Shown piece by piece: positions 25,825-34,061 of a DNA stretch of 37,588 nucleotides. Each line of letters starts with the position of its first letter. The stretch's first letter is position 1. The stretch is from assembly GCA_015232395.1 (NCBI GenBank), contig JADFZT010000042.1, forward strand, positions 2,802 to 40,389, written 5' to 3'. The notes below the pieces were generated by a model, which did not search any database, was not told the DNA's origin, and saw only the letters and a program-made list of their open reading frames with translations. This stretch comes from Magnetococcales bacterium (GTDB lineage Bacteria > Pseudomonadota > Magnetococcia > Magnetococcales > JADFZT01). Position numbers and translations under genes: made by a program.

Positions 25825-26048
25825 TTTGCGCGATCAACTACCGCAGCCCTCACCCGTACCGCTCAGGACGCCCAGGAGGAGGTGCGCCGTCAGCTTCCTG
25901 AAAAATTCACGATTCGTACCAAATGGGTCGCCAAAGGTACCGTATCCGGCCTGCAAACAAGAACAACCTGGAAGCTGCTGTCACCGTCCTGAATGACTTC
26001 ATGGCTCTGCAGGAAACCGGGGGGGGAGTGGGCATGAAATGCTCTTAG
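25825..26048 (+). pseudogene. frameshifted relic of a phage structural-type protein
   Basis: The first part reads TTAALTRTAQDAQEEVRRQL then FTIRTKWVAKGTVSG. A different frame then continues PANKNNLEAAVTVLNDFMAL and QETGGGVGM to a stop at 26046-26048. The two pieces together resemble small tail/virion-associated proteins of prophages (ALTRTA...AQ...VR...LP..F..R..WV.KG, then FMALQE.GG). That resemblance is from memory of the family pattern. The frame shift falls near 25945-25952. No intact start is evident. Confidence 0.5.
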
Positions 26049-26170
26049 CCTGGGGATGTGCTTGCCGTTCGGGCCTCCCCCGCTGATGAGAACTTGGACT
26101 AGAAAGCGATGAACCTGTAAAAAAAATGGGGTTTCGATAGGAACCGCCTAAAGAAAACGAATAGCGCAGT

Positions 26171-27583
26171 TCAATCGCAATAGGTCGCGCAGAGGATGGT
26201 ATAAATGATTGATTCCTGTTCCCCCATGTTTTCTTCAGCAAGGTCTTTCTGCTCCTGAAAATCTTCGTTCAGGTCGTAAAGTGCATTCGTCCCATCCTCC
26301 AGATACCGGATCAGATGTTTGTCCTCCCGGTAAATGGAAACAATTTCCCCTTTATCCTTATGATCAACGAAGGAAATCACCGGGTGTTCATCCAAGTTGA
26401 TTTCCTTATCCGTCTGTAGGTAAGGCAATATGGAGCGAGCATCGATTGAAGGAATCTCCAGTTTGAGCCAATCGAGGATGGTTGGCAGCAGATCAAAGGT
26501 GCGCACCGGGGATTTGACTACCTTTCCCCGCCTTTGGTAGGGAAATTTGATCACCAAAGGGACAGCAAGCTCCGCATCCAACAAATCGGTGCCGTGTCTG
26601 AAGTTGGCGTTGTGGTCAAGCATGATCTCTCCATGATCAGAGGTCACGATAATCAGGGATGAATCGTAGATGCCAGCCTCTTTGAGCTTTTCAAAAAGCT
26701 TGCCGAGCTGAATGTCAGTATAGCGAATGCTCGCATCATAGGCGGCAACATACATCCGCCCATCCCGATAGATTCCGCTATCGCCTCCCGGCTCACCAAA
26801 TCGATCCAGCAAACGGTCAGAAAAGTGTTCCTCTTTCAAATGACCAGACGGGTCAGGCAAAGAATCGACAATGACCTTCTCCGCATTTTTGAATGTCTGG
26901 TCGTTCAGATAACGCTCAAAATAATTGGTCTGATCAATAGCTGCGGTATAAGGCCAGTGGGGGTTGAATAACCCTAAAAACATAAAAAACGGCTGTTCCT
27001 GGCTCTCCAAATTATTATCAAGCCAAGAGGCCGCTACCTTGACGGCATCTTCATCCAGGCGGGAGGGAGCGGTACGGGTAGAGGTCTCGTCAAAATCCTT
27101 GACGATATATCCAATCATTCTATTGCGTTGAATAGAGAGGGTGTAGTAGCCCCCCTGATCCTTGAAAGTTTCGATCAGGGAGCCGGAGGTGTAGGGCAAC
27201 ACATTATCGTCGTCAGGCTTGAAGAGGTTGCCGTGGTTGAAAGGGTAGAGCCCCCATAAGAGGGAAGAGACTGCAGGCATAGTCCAGGAGGATTGACTCT
27301 TGGCTTCGGTGAACAGATAGCCTTGTTCGGAAAGTTTTGAAAGATTCGGCGTGGTGTCGCGATCATATCCGGCCAAAGAGGTATGATCATGGCGCAGGGT
27401 ATCGATATGGATCAAAAAAATGTGGGGAAATTCTTCCAGGGAAGGGGAAACAAGTTCACTAGGAATCTGCTGTGAACTCTCCCCTTGGTGATGCCCTCCC
27501 CCCGCAGCAGCCGGCCTCGTCACGGACGAAAAAAGCATGGCGCAAAAAAGAAACATAAAAACAAAACGGTTCATTGAAAGCAT
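26171..27583 (-). CDS. secreted alkaline-phosphatase-superfamily (sulfatase-fold) enzyme
   Basis: A 470-residue predicted exported hydrolase or transferase. The signal peptide is MLSMNRFVFMFLFCAMLFSS and onward, ending near AAAGG. The sulfatase-fold metal site is HIDTLRHDH near the N-terminus and VTSDHGEIMLDHN with NFRHGTDL later. The nucleophile region reads SSWTMPAVSSLLWG. It has Thr where true sulfatases have the Cys/Ser of the C/S-x-P-x-R formylglycine motif, and no Arg follows. Thr is the nucleophile in the phosphoethanolamine transferase/LtaS branch, so phospho-transfer or phosphodiester hydrolysis is as likely as sulfate removal. The ATG at 27583 was chosen with GGTGAG upstream. A TTG at 27616 or an ATG at 27574 are alternatives. 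Confidence 0.75.
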   Translation of the reverse strand: MLSMNRFVFMFLFCAMLFSSVTRPAAAGGGHHQGESSQQIPSELVSPSLEEFPHIFLIHIDTLRHDHTSLAGYDRDTTPNLSKLSEQGYLFTEAKSQSSWTMPAVSSLLWGLYPFNHGNLFKPDDDNVLPYTSGSLIETFKDQGGYYTLSIQRNRMIGYIVKDFDETSTRTAPSRLDEDAVKVAASWLDNNLESQEQPFFMFLGLFNPHWPYTAAIDQTNYFERYLNDQTFKNAEKVIVDSLPDPSGHLKEEHFSDRLLDRFGEPGGDSGIYRDGRMYVAAYDASIRYTDIQLGKLFEKLKEAGIYDSSLIIVTSDHGEIMLDHNANFRHGTDLLDAELAVPLVIKFPYQRRGKVVKSPVRTFDLLPTILDWLKLEIPSIDARSILPYLQTDKEINLDEHPVISFVDHKDKGEIVSIYREDKHLIRYLEDGTNALYDLNEDFQEQKDLAEENMGEQESIIYTILCATYCD

Positions 27584-27807
27584 GATGCTCACCAAACGAG
27601 AAAACCACCTTGCCAATTATTGGCCACCAGACAAAAAGGCGGCGTGGGAAAATCCGTTCAAACAAATCAGAGAGGCCTAAACAAACCTATTCCGCAACAA
27701 CCAGACCAATAGCACATTTTATCGGTGCGTGTCATAAAAAAATGGACTCCTTTGTCTTGTGAATTAAATTTAACACCCAATCCATTCCGTCAACCAGCAT
27801 CCACCAC

Positions 27808-27833
27808 AACTCACTACCTTTATTGAGTTTTTT
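27808..27833 (+). terminator. possible small intrinsic terminator
   Basis: AACTCA and TGAGTT (6-bp stem, 10-base loop) are followed by TTTT. No intact + strand gene lies upstream, so it may be the remnant of a lost transcription unit or chance. Confidence 0.3.
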
Positions 27834-27870
27834 AAGATAGCGGAACTGCTAGAGCTATAGGTATTCCTGA

Positions 27871-28023
27871 CACACTTATTTCGATAGCCATGGAGCCACC
27901 ATAATATATCGCTGGGGAGGGGAAGGGCGCAAAATACTCACCTTCCGGGATCTGGAGGAACAAAACACCATACCCACCCTGTGGGAAGCGGAAGATTGGC
28001 TGCCGGGGGAAGAGAATCCATAA
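27871..28023 (+). pseudogene. possible C-terminal gene fragment, unknown
   Basis: An open frame of 50 codons with no ATG/GTG/TTG start, following an in-frame TGA at 27868 and ending at TAA 28021-28023. It reads GATIIYRWGGEGRKILTF then RDLEEQNTIPTLWEAEDWLP. The composition looks coding (hydrophobic strand, acidic helix, Trp-rich tail). The family is not recognised. It could be the tail of a truncated gene. Confidence 0.3.
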
Positions 28024-28046
28024 TTCAGTAGGCTTCAAACTCCCAC

Positions 28047-28070
28047 AGGTGTTGTCCTGGACAACAACCT
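28047..28070. promoter_or_regulatory. palindromic operator-like site upstream of antitoxin
   Basis: GTTGTCC, a central T, then GGACAAC is perfect. The symmetry extends to AGGT...AACCT with one unpaired base. It lies 18-41 bp before the antitoxin start, overlapping where a promoter would be, as expected for autoregulated toxin-antitoxin operons. Confidence 0.55.
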
Positions 28071-28087
28071 GAAGGAAGTATCCAACC

Positions 28088-28370
28088 ATGAAACAGCTGC
28101 CCATGGCCACCACCCCGGAGCAGACCACCAAAGCCATTCATCACACCGTGGAAAGCCAGGAACGAATTATCCTGAACCAAGGGTGGAGAGGAAGTGGCTG
28201 CCATCATCCCCATGGCGAAATTTCGGCTGCTGGAACGGTTGCTGGAGCTGCTCGAAGAGCAACACGACATCGAAGCTGCTGAAAAAATTCTTTCCGACCC
28301 CGATCAACAGTGGCCCCCCCTGGAAGAGGTGATTCAAGAATTCGGTCTGGAAAACGAAATACCGGGTTGA
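28088..28370 (+). pseudogene. frameshifted Phd/YefM-type antitoxin
   Basis: The ATG at 28088 follows GAAGGAAG and begins MKQLPMATTPEQTTKAIHHT, then VESQERIILNQG. One extra base near 28181-28184 breaks the frame. One frame over, the protein continues as GEEVAAIIPMAKFRLLERLL, then ELLEEQHDIEAAEKIL, to a stop at 28368-28370. The joined product (about 94 residues) matches Phd-like antitoxins: a DNA-binding start, the ERIIL-x-x-x-G-E-E-V-A-A-I-I-P strand-turn, then an acidic toxin-binding tail. Without the shift the product is a 64-residue nonsense-tailed peptide. A sequencing error in the G run is the main alternative. Confidence 0.7.
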
Positions 28371-28632
28371 ACTCTCCCGATCCGCACGAAAAGAGCTGGC
28401 AGCCCTCTCCCAACAAACACGCTCCCGCCTGCTGAAAGCCATCCAAGCCCTCTCCGACAATCCCCGCCCCCATAACGCCAAAGCTCTACAGGGGGCCTAT
28501 CGGCTTTTCCATCGCCTGGGGGTGGGGGAGTTTCGAATCATCTATCACATTCATGATCAAGCCGTACGAATCCAGACGATCCGAATCGCCAGCCGCGGCC
28601 AAGTCTATCGCAATCTGCCCCGCCCCACCTGA
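28333..28632 (+). pseudogene. RelE/ParE-type toxin without a start codon
   Basis: An open frame follows an in-frame TGA at 28330-28332 and reads VWKTKYRVELSRSARKEL, then AALSQQTRSRLLKAIQALSD and GEFRIIYHIHDQAVRIQTIR with SRGQVYRNL, ending at TGA 28630-28632. This is the RelE/ParE fold: the Y-x-V-x-L/F start strand, the helical hairpin, the L-x-G-x-x-R-L...RIIY core, and a basic Arg-x-x-x-Y end. It overlaps the antitoxin tail, the normal layout. No ATG, GTG or TTG exists before the core; a GTC sits where a start would be expected. With the frameshifted antitoxin, the module looks dead. Confidence 0.7.
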
Positions 28633-28768
28633 TCAATTCCCCACAAAACAACCAGAAACCCGCTGCATCTCCCCTCCCCACACCCCACACCATTGACCCG
28701 GAACACCAGAACCCCTATACCGAAACCTTGAATGCATTCTCCCCTATTCCATTGATCCGAGGCGTTCC

Positions 28769-29977
28769 ATGGCCGACTCCAGCCGTCCCCAATTCAAAAG
28801 CCAAGCCACCCAAGCCCTCCACAGCGGCATCCATCGCACCGGAGAGCGGGAAAACAGCCCGGCGATCTTCGTCACCTCCAGCTTTGCCTACGAATCCGCC
28901 GCCCAAGCCCAGGCGGTGTTTGCCGGGAGCGAAGAGGGGAACGTCTACAGCCGCTTCAGCAACCCGACAGTGGAAGCCTTCGAGGAGAGGACTGCTACCT
29001 TGGAAGGGGGCGAAAAAGGACTCGCCACCGCTTCCGGCATGGCCGCCATCACCGCCACCTTTCTATCCCTCCTCTCCAGCGGCGACCATGTGGTGATCAG
29101 CCAGGCGGTGTTCGGCTCCACCTCCAATATCGCCTCCAGCGTGCTCTCCCGCATGGGCATTGGAGTAACCCGAGTCCCCCTCTCCGACACCCAGGCCTGG
29201 GCCGAAGCGATCACCCCCCAAACCAAGCTCCTCTTTTTGGAAACCCCGGCCAATCCTACGCTGGAGATGGGGGATCTGGCGGCTATTGGGGAGCTGGCGA
29301 AAAAAAATGATCTGCTGGTCGCGGTGGATAACGTCTTTTGCACCCCCATCCTGCAACAACCCCTGCGCTTTGGGGCCCACCTGGTGATCCACTCCGGCAC
29401 CAAATATATGGATGGTCAGGGGCGGGTTCTGGGGGGAGTCATCGTTGGTGGGGAAGAGCTGCTGATGGATAAAATCTATCCCTTCCTGCGCAACACCGGT
29501 CCGGCGCTCTCCCCCTTCAACGCCTGGGTGCTGCTCAAAGGGCTCGAAACCCTGCCCCTGCGCATGAAACGCCACTGTAAAACGGCTCTCTCCGTGGCGC
29601 AAAAGCTGGCCCAGCGGGACGATCTCCGAGGCAAGGTCTACTATCCCGGACTCCCCAGCCATCCCCAACACCAACTCGCCAGCCGCCAGATGTCCGGCTA
29701 TGGGGGCATCCTCTGCCTGGAGCTGGGCAGCCGGGAGCAGGCCCACGCCTTTATCGACCGGCTTCAACTCGCCACCATCACCGCCAATCTGGGAGACACT
29801 CGCACCCTGGTGACCCACCCCGCCACCACCACCCACGGACGCCTCTCCCCCCACGAACGCCTGTCAGCCGGGGTGACCGACGGCCTGGTGCGCCTCTCCA
29901 TGGGGCTGGAAGATGCCGGGGATATCATCGACGATCTGACCCAGGCTCTGGGGAACAACCCCGATGCCGGGGCGTAA
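28769..29977 (+). CDS. metZ: O-succinylhomoserine sulfhydrylase
   Basis: A 402-residue cytoplasmic PLP enzyme of the Cys/Met-metabolism family. The direct sulfhydrylation route makes homocysteine from O-succinylhomoserine and sulfide. Family segments are ALHSGIHRTGERENSPAIF, YSRFSNPTVEAFEERTA, ATASGMAAI (PLP phosphate region), DNVFCTPILQQPL (Asp contacting the pyridine N), and the Schiff-base Lys in HSGTKYMDGQGRVLGG (~212-227). The VLGGVIVG run after the lysine and the SATPF-like GPALSPFNAW segment are typical of MetZ rather than MetB. GAGG lies upstream of the ATG. No SAM riboswitch is recognisable in the 136 bp before it. Confidence 0.88.
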   Translation: MADSSRPQFKSQATQALHSGIHRTGERENSPAIFVTSSFAYESAAQAQAVFAGSEEGNVYSRFSNPTVEAFEERTATLEGGEKGLATASGMAAITATFLSLLSSGDHVVISQAVFGSTSNIASSVLSRMGIGVTRVPLSDTQAWAEAITPQTKLLFLETPANPTLEMGDLAAIGELAKKNDLLVAVDNVFCTPILQQPLRFGAHLVIHSGTKYMDGQGRVLGGVIVGGEELLMDKIYPFLRNTGPALSPFNAWVLLKGLETLPLRMKRHCKTALSVAQKLAQRDDLRGKVYYPGLPSHPQHQLASRQMSGYGGILCLELGSREQAHAFIDRLQLATITANLGDTRTLVTHPATTTHGRLSPHERLSAGVTDGLVRLSMGLEDAGDIIDDLTQALGNNPDAGA

Positions 29978-30117
29978 CCCCCCCCTCCCCGACCCGGCCA
30001 ATCACCCCCTGCCGGAATAAATGTCAAGAAAACAACTCTTGCCGAATCGGGCGGCAGGAGGCAAAATAGCATCTAATCCAACGCCTAACCTTCAAGCACC
30101 CCCCAACGGAGTCCACT

Positions 30118-30630
30118 ATGGGCCGATCCCATGACCGGGTATCCTCCTTCGCACCCCCCCCCGGCAACAACCCCATCAGCATGATCGAAGAGTATGCCAT
30201 CGATCAGGAATGGAACTCGGAACGGACCAACGAAAACGAACTCTGGGCGGAAATTCCCTCCCAGTGGGGCAACCAACGACTCTGGGCGGCCTTTCACGAA
30301 GATATGGGCTTTTTGCAGGTCAACTGCTACCTCAACATTAAAATCCCCCCCCGCTTCGTCAAGGAAGTCGCCCACACCATCACCCTCATCAACGAACGGA
30401 TCTGGCTGGGTCATTTCGAAATTTGGGGAGAAGAACAATCGCCGGTGTTTCGCGTGGTGGTGCCCCTGCGAGGCAGTGAACTCACCGTCGAGCAGATGGA
30501 AGATATCATCGCAGCGGTCTATCAGGAGATGGAACGGTTTTTCCCCACCTTTCAGTGGGTGATCTGGGGCGGCAAAAAACCCGACGACGCCGTAGCCGCC
30601 ACCATCGTCGAAACCGAAGGGGAAGCCTGA
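30118..30630 (+). CDS. YbjN-domain protein
   Basis: A 170-residue cytoplasmic protein resembling the alphaproteobacterial YbjN family (type III secretion chaperone-like fold). Visible are IEEYAIDQEWNSERTNENEL, WAAFHEDMGFLQVNCYLNIK, INERIWLGHFEIW, PVFRVVVPLRG, and a C-terminal helix EQMEDIIAAVYQEMERFFP. The family has been linked to stress or regulatory roles but has no defined enzymatic function. GGAG lies six bases before the ATG. It follows metZ by 140 bp and precedes galE by 60 bp, all on the same strand. Confidence 0.8.
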   Translation: MGRSHDRVSSFAPPPGNNPISMIEEYAIDQEWNSERTNENELWAEIPSQWGNQRLWAAFHEDMGFLQVNCYLNIKIPPRFVKEVAHTITLINERIWLGHFEIWGEEQSPVFRVVVPLRGSELTVEQMEDIIAAVYQEMERFFPTFQWVIWGGKKPDDAVAATIVETEGEA

Positions 30631-30690
30631 CCTCCCCCAGCACCACACCGGGCAGCCCAGGCCCTCCCATCCCCCCAACCCGGAGATCCC

Positions 30691-31707
30691 ATGAGTGGGA
30701 GCCATTCAGTCGCTGACCGACCCACCATCCTGGTAACCGGCGGTGCCGGGTTTATCGGTAGCCACACCTGCAAAGCCCTCTTTCAGGCAGGCTATCATCC
30801 GGTGGTCTTCGATAACCTCTCCACCGGACACCACTGGGCGGTCAAATGGGGCCCCCTGGAACACGGCGATCTGGCTGATCGCCCCCGGATCAAACAAGCC
30901 CTCAAACGCCACAAACCCCTGGCCATCCTGCACTTTGCCGGTTTTATCGATGCTGGGGAATCCACCGTCGATCCCGGTAAATATTATCACAACAACACCT
31001 TGGCCAGCCTCACCCTCCTGGAGGCGATGCGGGATCTTCAGATCCAAAACCTCCTTTTTTCCTCCACCGCCGCCGTCTATGGGGAACCCCGAACCACCCC
31101 CATCACCGAAAACCACCCCCGAATCCCCATCAACCCCTACGGCAACTCCAAGCTCGCGGTGGAAAAAATGATGGTCGATTTTGGCCAAGCCTACGACCTC
31201 AACCACCTCTCCCTACGCTATTTTAACGCCGCCGGCGCCGATCCCGATGGAGATCTGGGAGAAATCCACACCCCCGAAAGCCACATCATCCCCCTGATCT
31301 GCCAGGCGGCCAGCGGTCAACGCCCCCACATCGAACTCTTCGGGCAGGACTATCCCACCCCGGACGGCACCTGCATTCGGGATTATATCCACGTCACCGA
31401 CCTGGCCCAAGCCCACGTACTCGCCCTCAAAGCCCTGACCAACGACGCCACCCTCCCCCCCCAGCTCAATCTGGGTAACGGGCGAGGCTATTCGGTTTTG
31501 GAAGTGATTGCAGCGGTGGAAAAAGTGACGGGACGAAAAGTCCCCATTCAAAAGGCTCCCCGAAGAACCGGAGATCCGGCACAGCTGGTGGCCGATGCCC
31601 AAAAAGCCCGGAAGGCCCTCGGCTGGCATCCCCAACTGACCTCCCTGGAAAGGATGGTCCAACACGCCTGGGAGTTTTGGTGTCAAAAAGAGCTTGGTGG
31701 AGAATAA
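30691..31707 (+). CDS. galE: UDP-glucose 4-epimerase
   Basis: A 338-residue extended SDR enzyme. It interconverts UDP-glucose and UDP-galactose (or the N-acetyl forms). NAD binding is GGAGFIGSHT (~17-26), with DNLSTGHHW following. The catalytic SSTAAVYG (~123-130) and YGNSKLAVEK (~150-159) supply Ser/Thr, Tyr and Lys. RYFNAAGAD, DGTCIRDYIHVTDLAQAH and LNLGNGRGYSVLEV are family hallmarks. GGAG lies five bases before the ATG. It is likely to supply a nucleotide sugar for the surface polysaccharide locus at the start of the window, though it is not in that operon. Confidence 0.93.
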   Translation: MSGSHSVADRPTILVTGGAGFIGSHTCKALFQAGYHPVVFDNLSTGHHWAVKWGPLEHGDLADRPRIKQALKRHKPLAILHFAGFIDAGESTVDPGKYYHNNTLASLTLLEAMRDLQIQNLLFSSTAAVYGEPRTTPITENHPRIPINPYGNSKLAVEKMMVDFGQAYDLNHLSLRYFNAAGADPDGDLGEIHTPESHIIPLICQAASGQRPHIELFGQDYPTPDGTCIRDYIHVTDLAQAHVLALKALTNDATLPPQLNLGNGRGYSVLEVIAAVEKVTGRKVPIQKAPRRTGDPAQLVADAQKARKALGWHPQLTSLERMVQHAWEFWCQKELGGE

Positions 31708-31838
31708 ATCAAAGCCTCTCAAGCCTCTCGCCGAACCGCCCCACAAAGGGACCGATCACAGGCCTGAAAAAAAACGCCAACCCCACCCAAATCCCCCTTG
31801 ACATCGGCTAACCCAAACCGCTCAAAAGCTTTTTTCAG

Positions 31839-31873
31839 GTATCCACAAATCCTGTGGAAAAAGCTGTGGATAA
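31839..31873. other. cluster of three DnaA boxes (origin-like region)
   Basis: Three 9-mers lie within 35 bp. GTATCCACA (31839-31847) has one mismatch to TTATCCACA. TGTGGAAAA (31853-31861, reverse orientation) has one mismatch. TGTGGATAA (31865-31873, reverse orientation) is a perfect box. An AT-rich block follows at 31945-31982, a candidate unwinding element, and an inverted repeat around 31880-31900 (AAGGGGAA...TTCCCTT). The region is a 416-bp gap between galE and a convergent gene and contains no supported coding sequence. It may be a replication origin or a DnaA-titration site. Confidence 0.55.
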
Positions 31874-32123
31874 CTTGACTTTAAGGGGAATCTTTCCCTT
31901 GATATTCCAACCCTTCCGACAAGATGCCCGCTTTTTAGGCCCCATTTTTTTATCTGATTTTTCAATCTATTACAAAATTTCCATCAGACGATGGCGATTT
32001 TCATTTATAAGCGTATCATCAAAATGACTGGTTGGGGGGAACCTGTGAATCATTTACAGATTAACCGGGGGTTTATCGGCCAAAAGCCATTCCTCAAACC
32101 ACACTTCCCCCTCCTCCCCCGCT

Positions 32124-33437
32124 CTATTGCGTCCAGCCAAAACGCTCCCGCATCACCCCGGAAATATGCCCTGACATCCAGGCCTTTTGCTCCGCATCAA
32201 ACACCTCCCGCCACTCACTGGTGCGCCCTTTACGGAAACGGGTTTTTTTGGATTTTTCCGGCACCTTGATCATTTTCACATCGGGTTTGAAAAAGTGCAC
32301 CGCCTCCATCAAAAAGCGCGCTTCCCCTACCTCCCGCATTTTTTCAAAGGTGGTGATCATCACCTTCACCGGCCCCTGCTCCTGGCGGGCTTCATAGTCG
32401 AGCCAGGATTGGATCCATTGAATCTGCCGGGGATAATAGTTTTCCATCAGCCACTGCTGCCGCTCGGCTGTACTCATGGCAGGATAGCGGCTTTCGATGG
32501 CGCGGTTGCGATAAAACCCCAACCCCCCTTCGCAATGGTGAAAAAAGGAGAGCAGAGACTGCCTGGGATCCCGCACCTGGATTAAAACCCGATCCACGCC
32601 GGTACGATCCAAAACCGCCAGATTGTGTGGGGAGGCCTGGGCATGACTCCCCACCATCCCCCGCATGCCGGAGAGAGCTGCAATACCTGAAGGAATCAGG
32701 TGAATGGAGGGAAACAGGCCATCGCCACAATCGAACATGGAGCCGATACGCCCGATTCCCAAGGTCTGACAGAGCCCCTCCGTAAGAAAAGTGCCCGCCG
32801 ATTTGGGTAGCCAGCAAAAAAAAGTCAGTCCACGGCCATCCACCTCCCTCTTTTCCACATCGACGCCATTGCCCAGATGAAACTCCTTGAGAAGCTCTTC
32901 ACAAATAGCCAGCCGCCCTTGATGGCCATGAATGGCGGCCAGGGCTACCAGCATGGTCTTGTCATCCGGGTGTAACGCCATTCCCCGGCGGACAACCTGC
33001 TCAGCCACCGGAAAACAGACCTCCATCAACTCGACGCTCGCCTTGTGAAAATCAAAACGATTCGGCTCCAATTCGATGGCCTTGACCACCGCTTTTTCTG
33101 CCCCTTCCACCTGCCCTTTTCGGCCCAAAATCCAGCCCATGTTGTACCATGCCGCCGCATATTTGGGACTCAACTCCACCGCCTTGTTCAAAAACTGCAA
33201 GGCCTCCTCAAAAAGGTCCATCTTGCCCATCGTGATCCCCACCAGATTCCAAATAGCCGGTGAGCGCGGCTCGATGGCCAAAATCTTCTGGCAGCTGGCA
33301 ATGGTTTCCTTATGTTTATCAGCCTGATAGCTATCAATAGCCTTTTGATAAAAATCAGCAATTTGCGGATCCGCATCAGCGCTGATTTCAAGATCAATCA
33401 CGCTATCGGTCACCTTGGCAGCAGCAGAAACAATCAT
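32124..33437 (-). CDS. TPR-repeat sulfotransferase-like protein (divergent, solitary)
   Basis: A 437-residue protein with about three TPR units (~25-130), further helical repeats to ~190, and a C-terminal sulfotransferase-like domain. The P-loop-like segment reads FCWLPKSAGTFLTEGL (~205-220), with K-S-A-G-T replacing the R-S-G-T of the array paralogues. The 3'-PB-like segment is VLIQVRDPRQSLLSFF (~283-298), and MITTFEKM and a basic tail (KSKKTRFRKGRTSEW) follow. K-S-G/A-T is used by many sulfotransferases, so activity is plausible. It is far from the array and on the opposite strand. AGGA lies about ten bases before the ATG. No signal peptide is seen. Confidence 0.75.
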   Translation of the reverse strand: MIVSAAAKVTDSVIDLEISADADPQIADFYQKAIDSYQADKHKETIASCQKILAIEPRSPAIWNLVGITMGKMDLFEEALQFLNKAVELSPKYAAAWYNMGWILGRKGQVEGAEKAVVKAIELEPNRFDFHKASVELMEVCFPVAEQVVRRGMALHPDDKTMLVALAAIHGHQGRLAICEELLKEFHLGNGVDVEKREVDGRGLTFFCWLPKSAGTFLTEGLCQTLGIGRIGSMFDCGDGLFPSIHLIPSGIAALSGMRGMVGSHAQASPHNLAVLDRTGVDRVLIQVRDPRQSLLSFFHHCEGGLGFYRNRAIESRYPAMSTAERQQWLMENYYPRQIQWIQSWLDYEARQEQGPVKVMITTFEKMREVGEARFLMEAVHFFKPDVKMIKVPEKSKKTRFRKGRTSEWREVFDAEQKAWMSGHISGVMRERFGWTQ

Positions 33438-33514
33438 GGCAAAATTTTCCTGGTCACGACGACTTGACGAAAAGCCAAAACGGGTTTAGCCTTGGGTTCG
33501 TTTTTTAGATTGAC

Positions 33515-33589
<75 letters not shown>

Positions 33590-33606
33590 TTTTTCATTCT
33601 TTATCA

Positions 33607-33641
33607 AGCGGTTGGAGGGTTACCTTCCAGCCGCTTTTTTT
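33607..33641 (+). terminator. intrinsic terminator of tRNA-Val
   Basis: AGCGGTTGGAGG and CCTTCCAGCCGCT form a stem of about 12 bp with one G-U pair and a GTTA-type loop, followed by a T7 run. Confidence 0.85.
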
Positions 33642-34061
33642 GTGTCTGAGGCAATAAATTCATCCATGGCCAGCCAATATTTGCCTTCAAACCTCTACTG
33701 GCAACCAGCTTCTGGAAGACGGATGGAGGTCGCGTTCAACCGCCATCTCCCAGAACCCATAAATTCAGGCAAAAACCTTTGCAATTTTCATACCCTGATT
33801 CTGACCCCACTCTATCCACCAAACAGCCACTGTTTGTTGGAATCAGCATAACGGCACACTGAACAGTCTCACCTGCTATTTTCAAAACGAGGACTCTGGT
33901 GGCGCGGTCATTCAGCTGAGGGAGAATCAGCGACAGCCCCCCCTTCCTCTTGTCGTTCCAATCCCCGGGGGGCATACTGTGATTTTCGTCAGCAGAAATA
34001 CTGGAAGGTACCTGATAATGTCCCCCATGCTGGAGACCTTTTAAGGAGATCCATCAAAACC
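33642..34061. other. ~420-bp stretch without a supported gene
   Basis: Open frames on both strands here (33612-33851 +, 33736-33975 -) lack recognisable domains and ribosome sites, and one runs through the terminator. AAGGAG at about 34044-34049 belongs to the next gene. Nothing else was identified. Confidence 0.45.

Larger units (their letters stand above)
27584..28087. other. ~500-bp gap with possible gene fragment and operator
   Basis: No intact gene is supported. It holds a small hairpin followed by T residues (27808-27833), an open stretch of 50 codons without a start (27871-28023), and a palindrome directly before the decayed antitoxin gene. Confidence 0.5.

Noticed and set aside
28167-28481. 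Minus-strand open frames across the toxin-antitoxin region
   Set aside because: They are antisense to the well-matching Phd/RelE frames and show no domain of their own.
28633-28768. Possible SAM riboswitch before metZ
   Set aside because: No SAM-II or SAM-I-like conserved stems or pseudoknot could be found in the 136-bp leader.
33612-33975. Open frames on both strands after tRNA-Val
   Set aside because: The + strand frame starts inside the tRNA terminator. Neither frame has a ribosome site or known domain.
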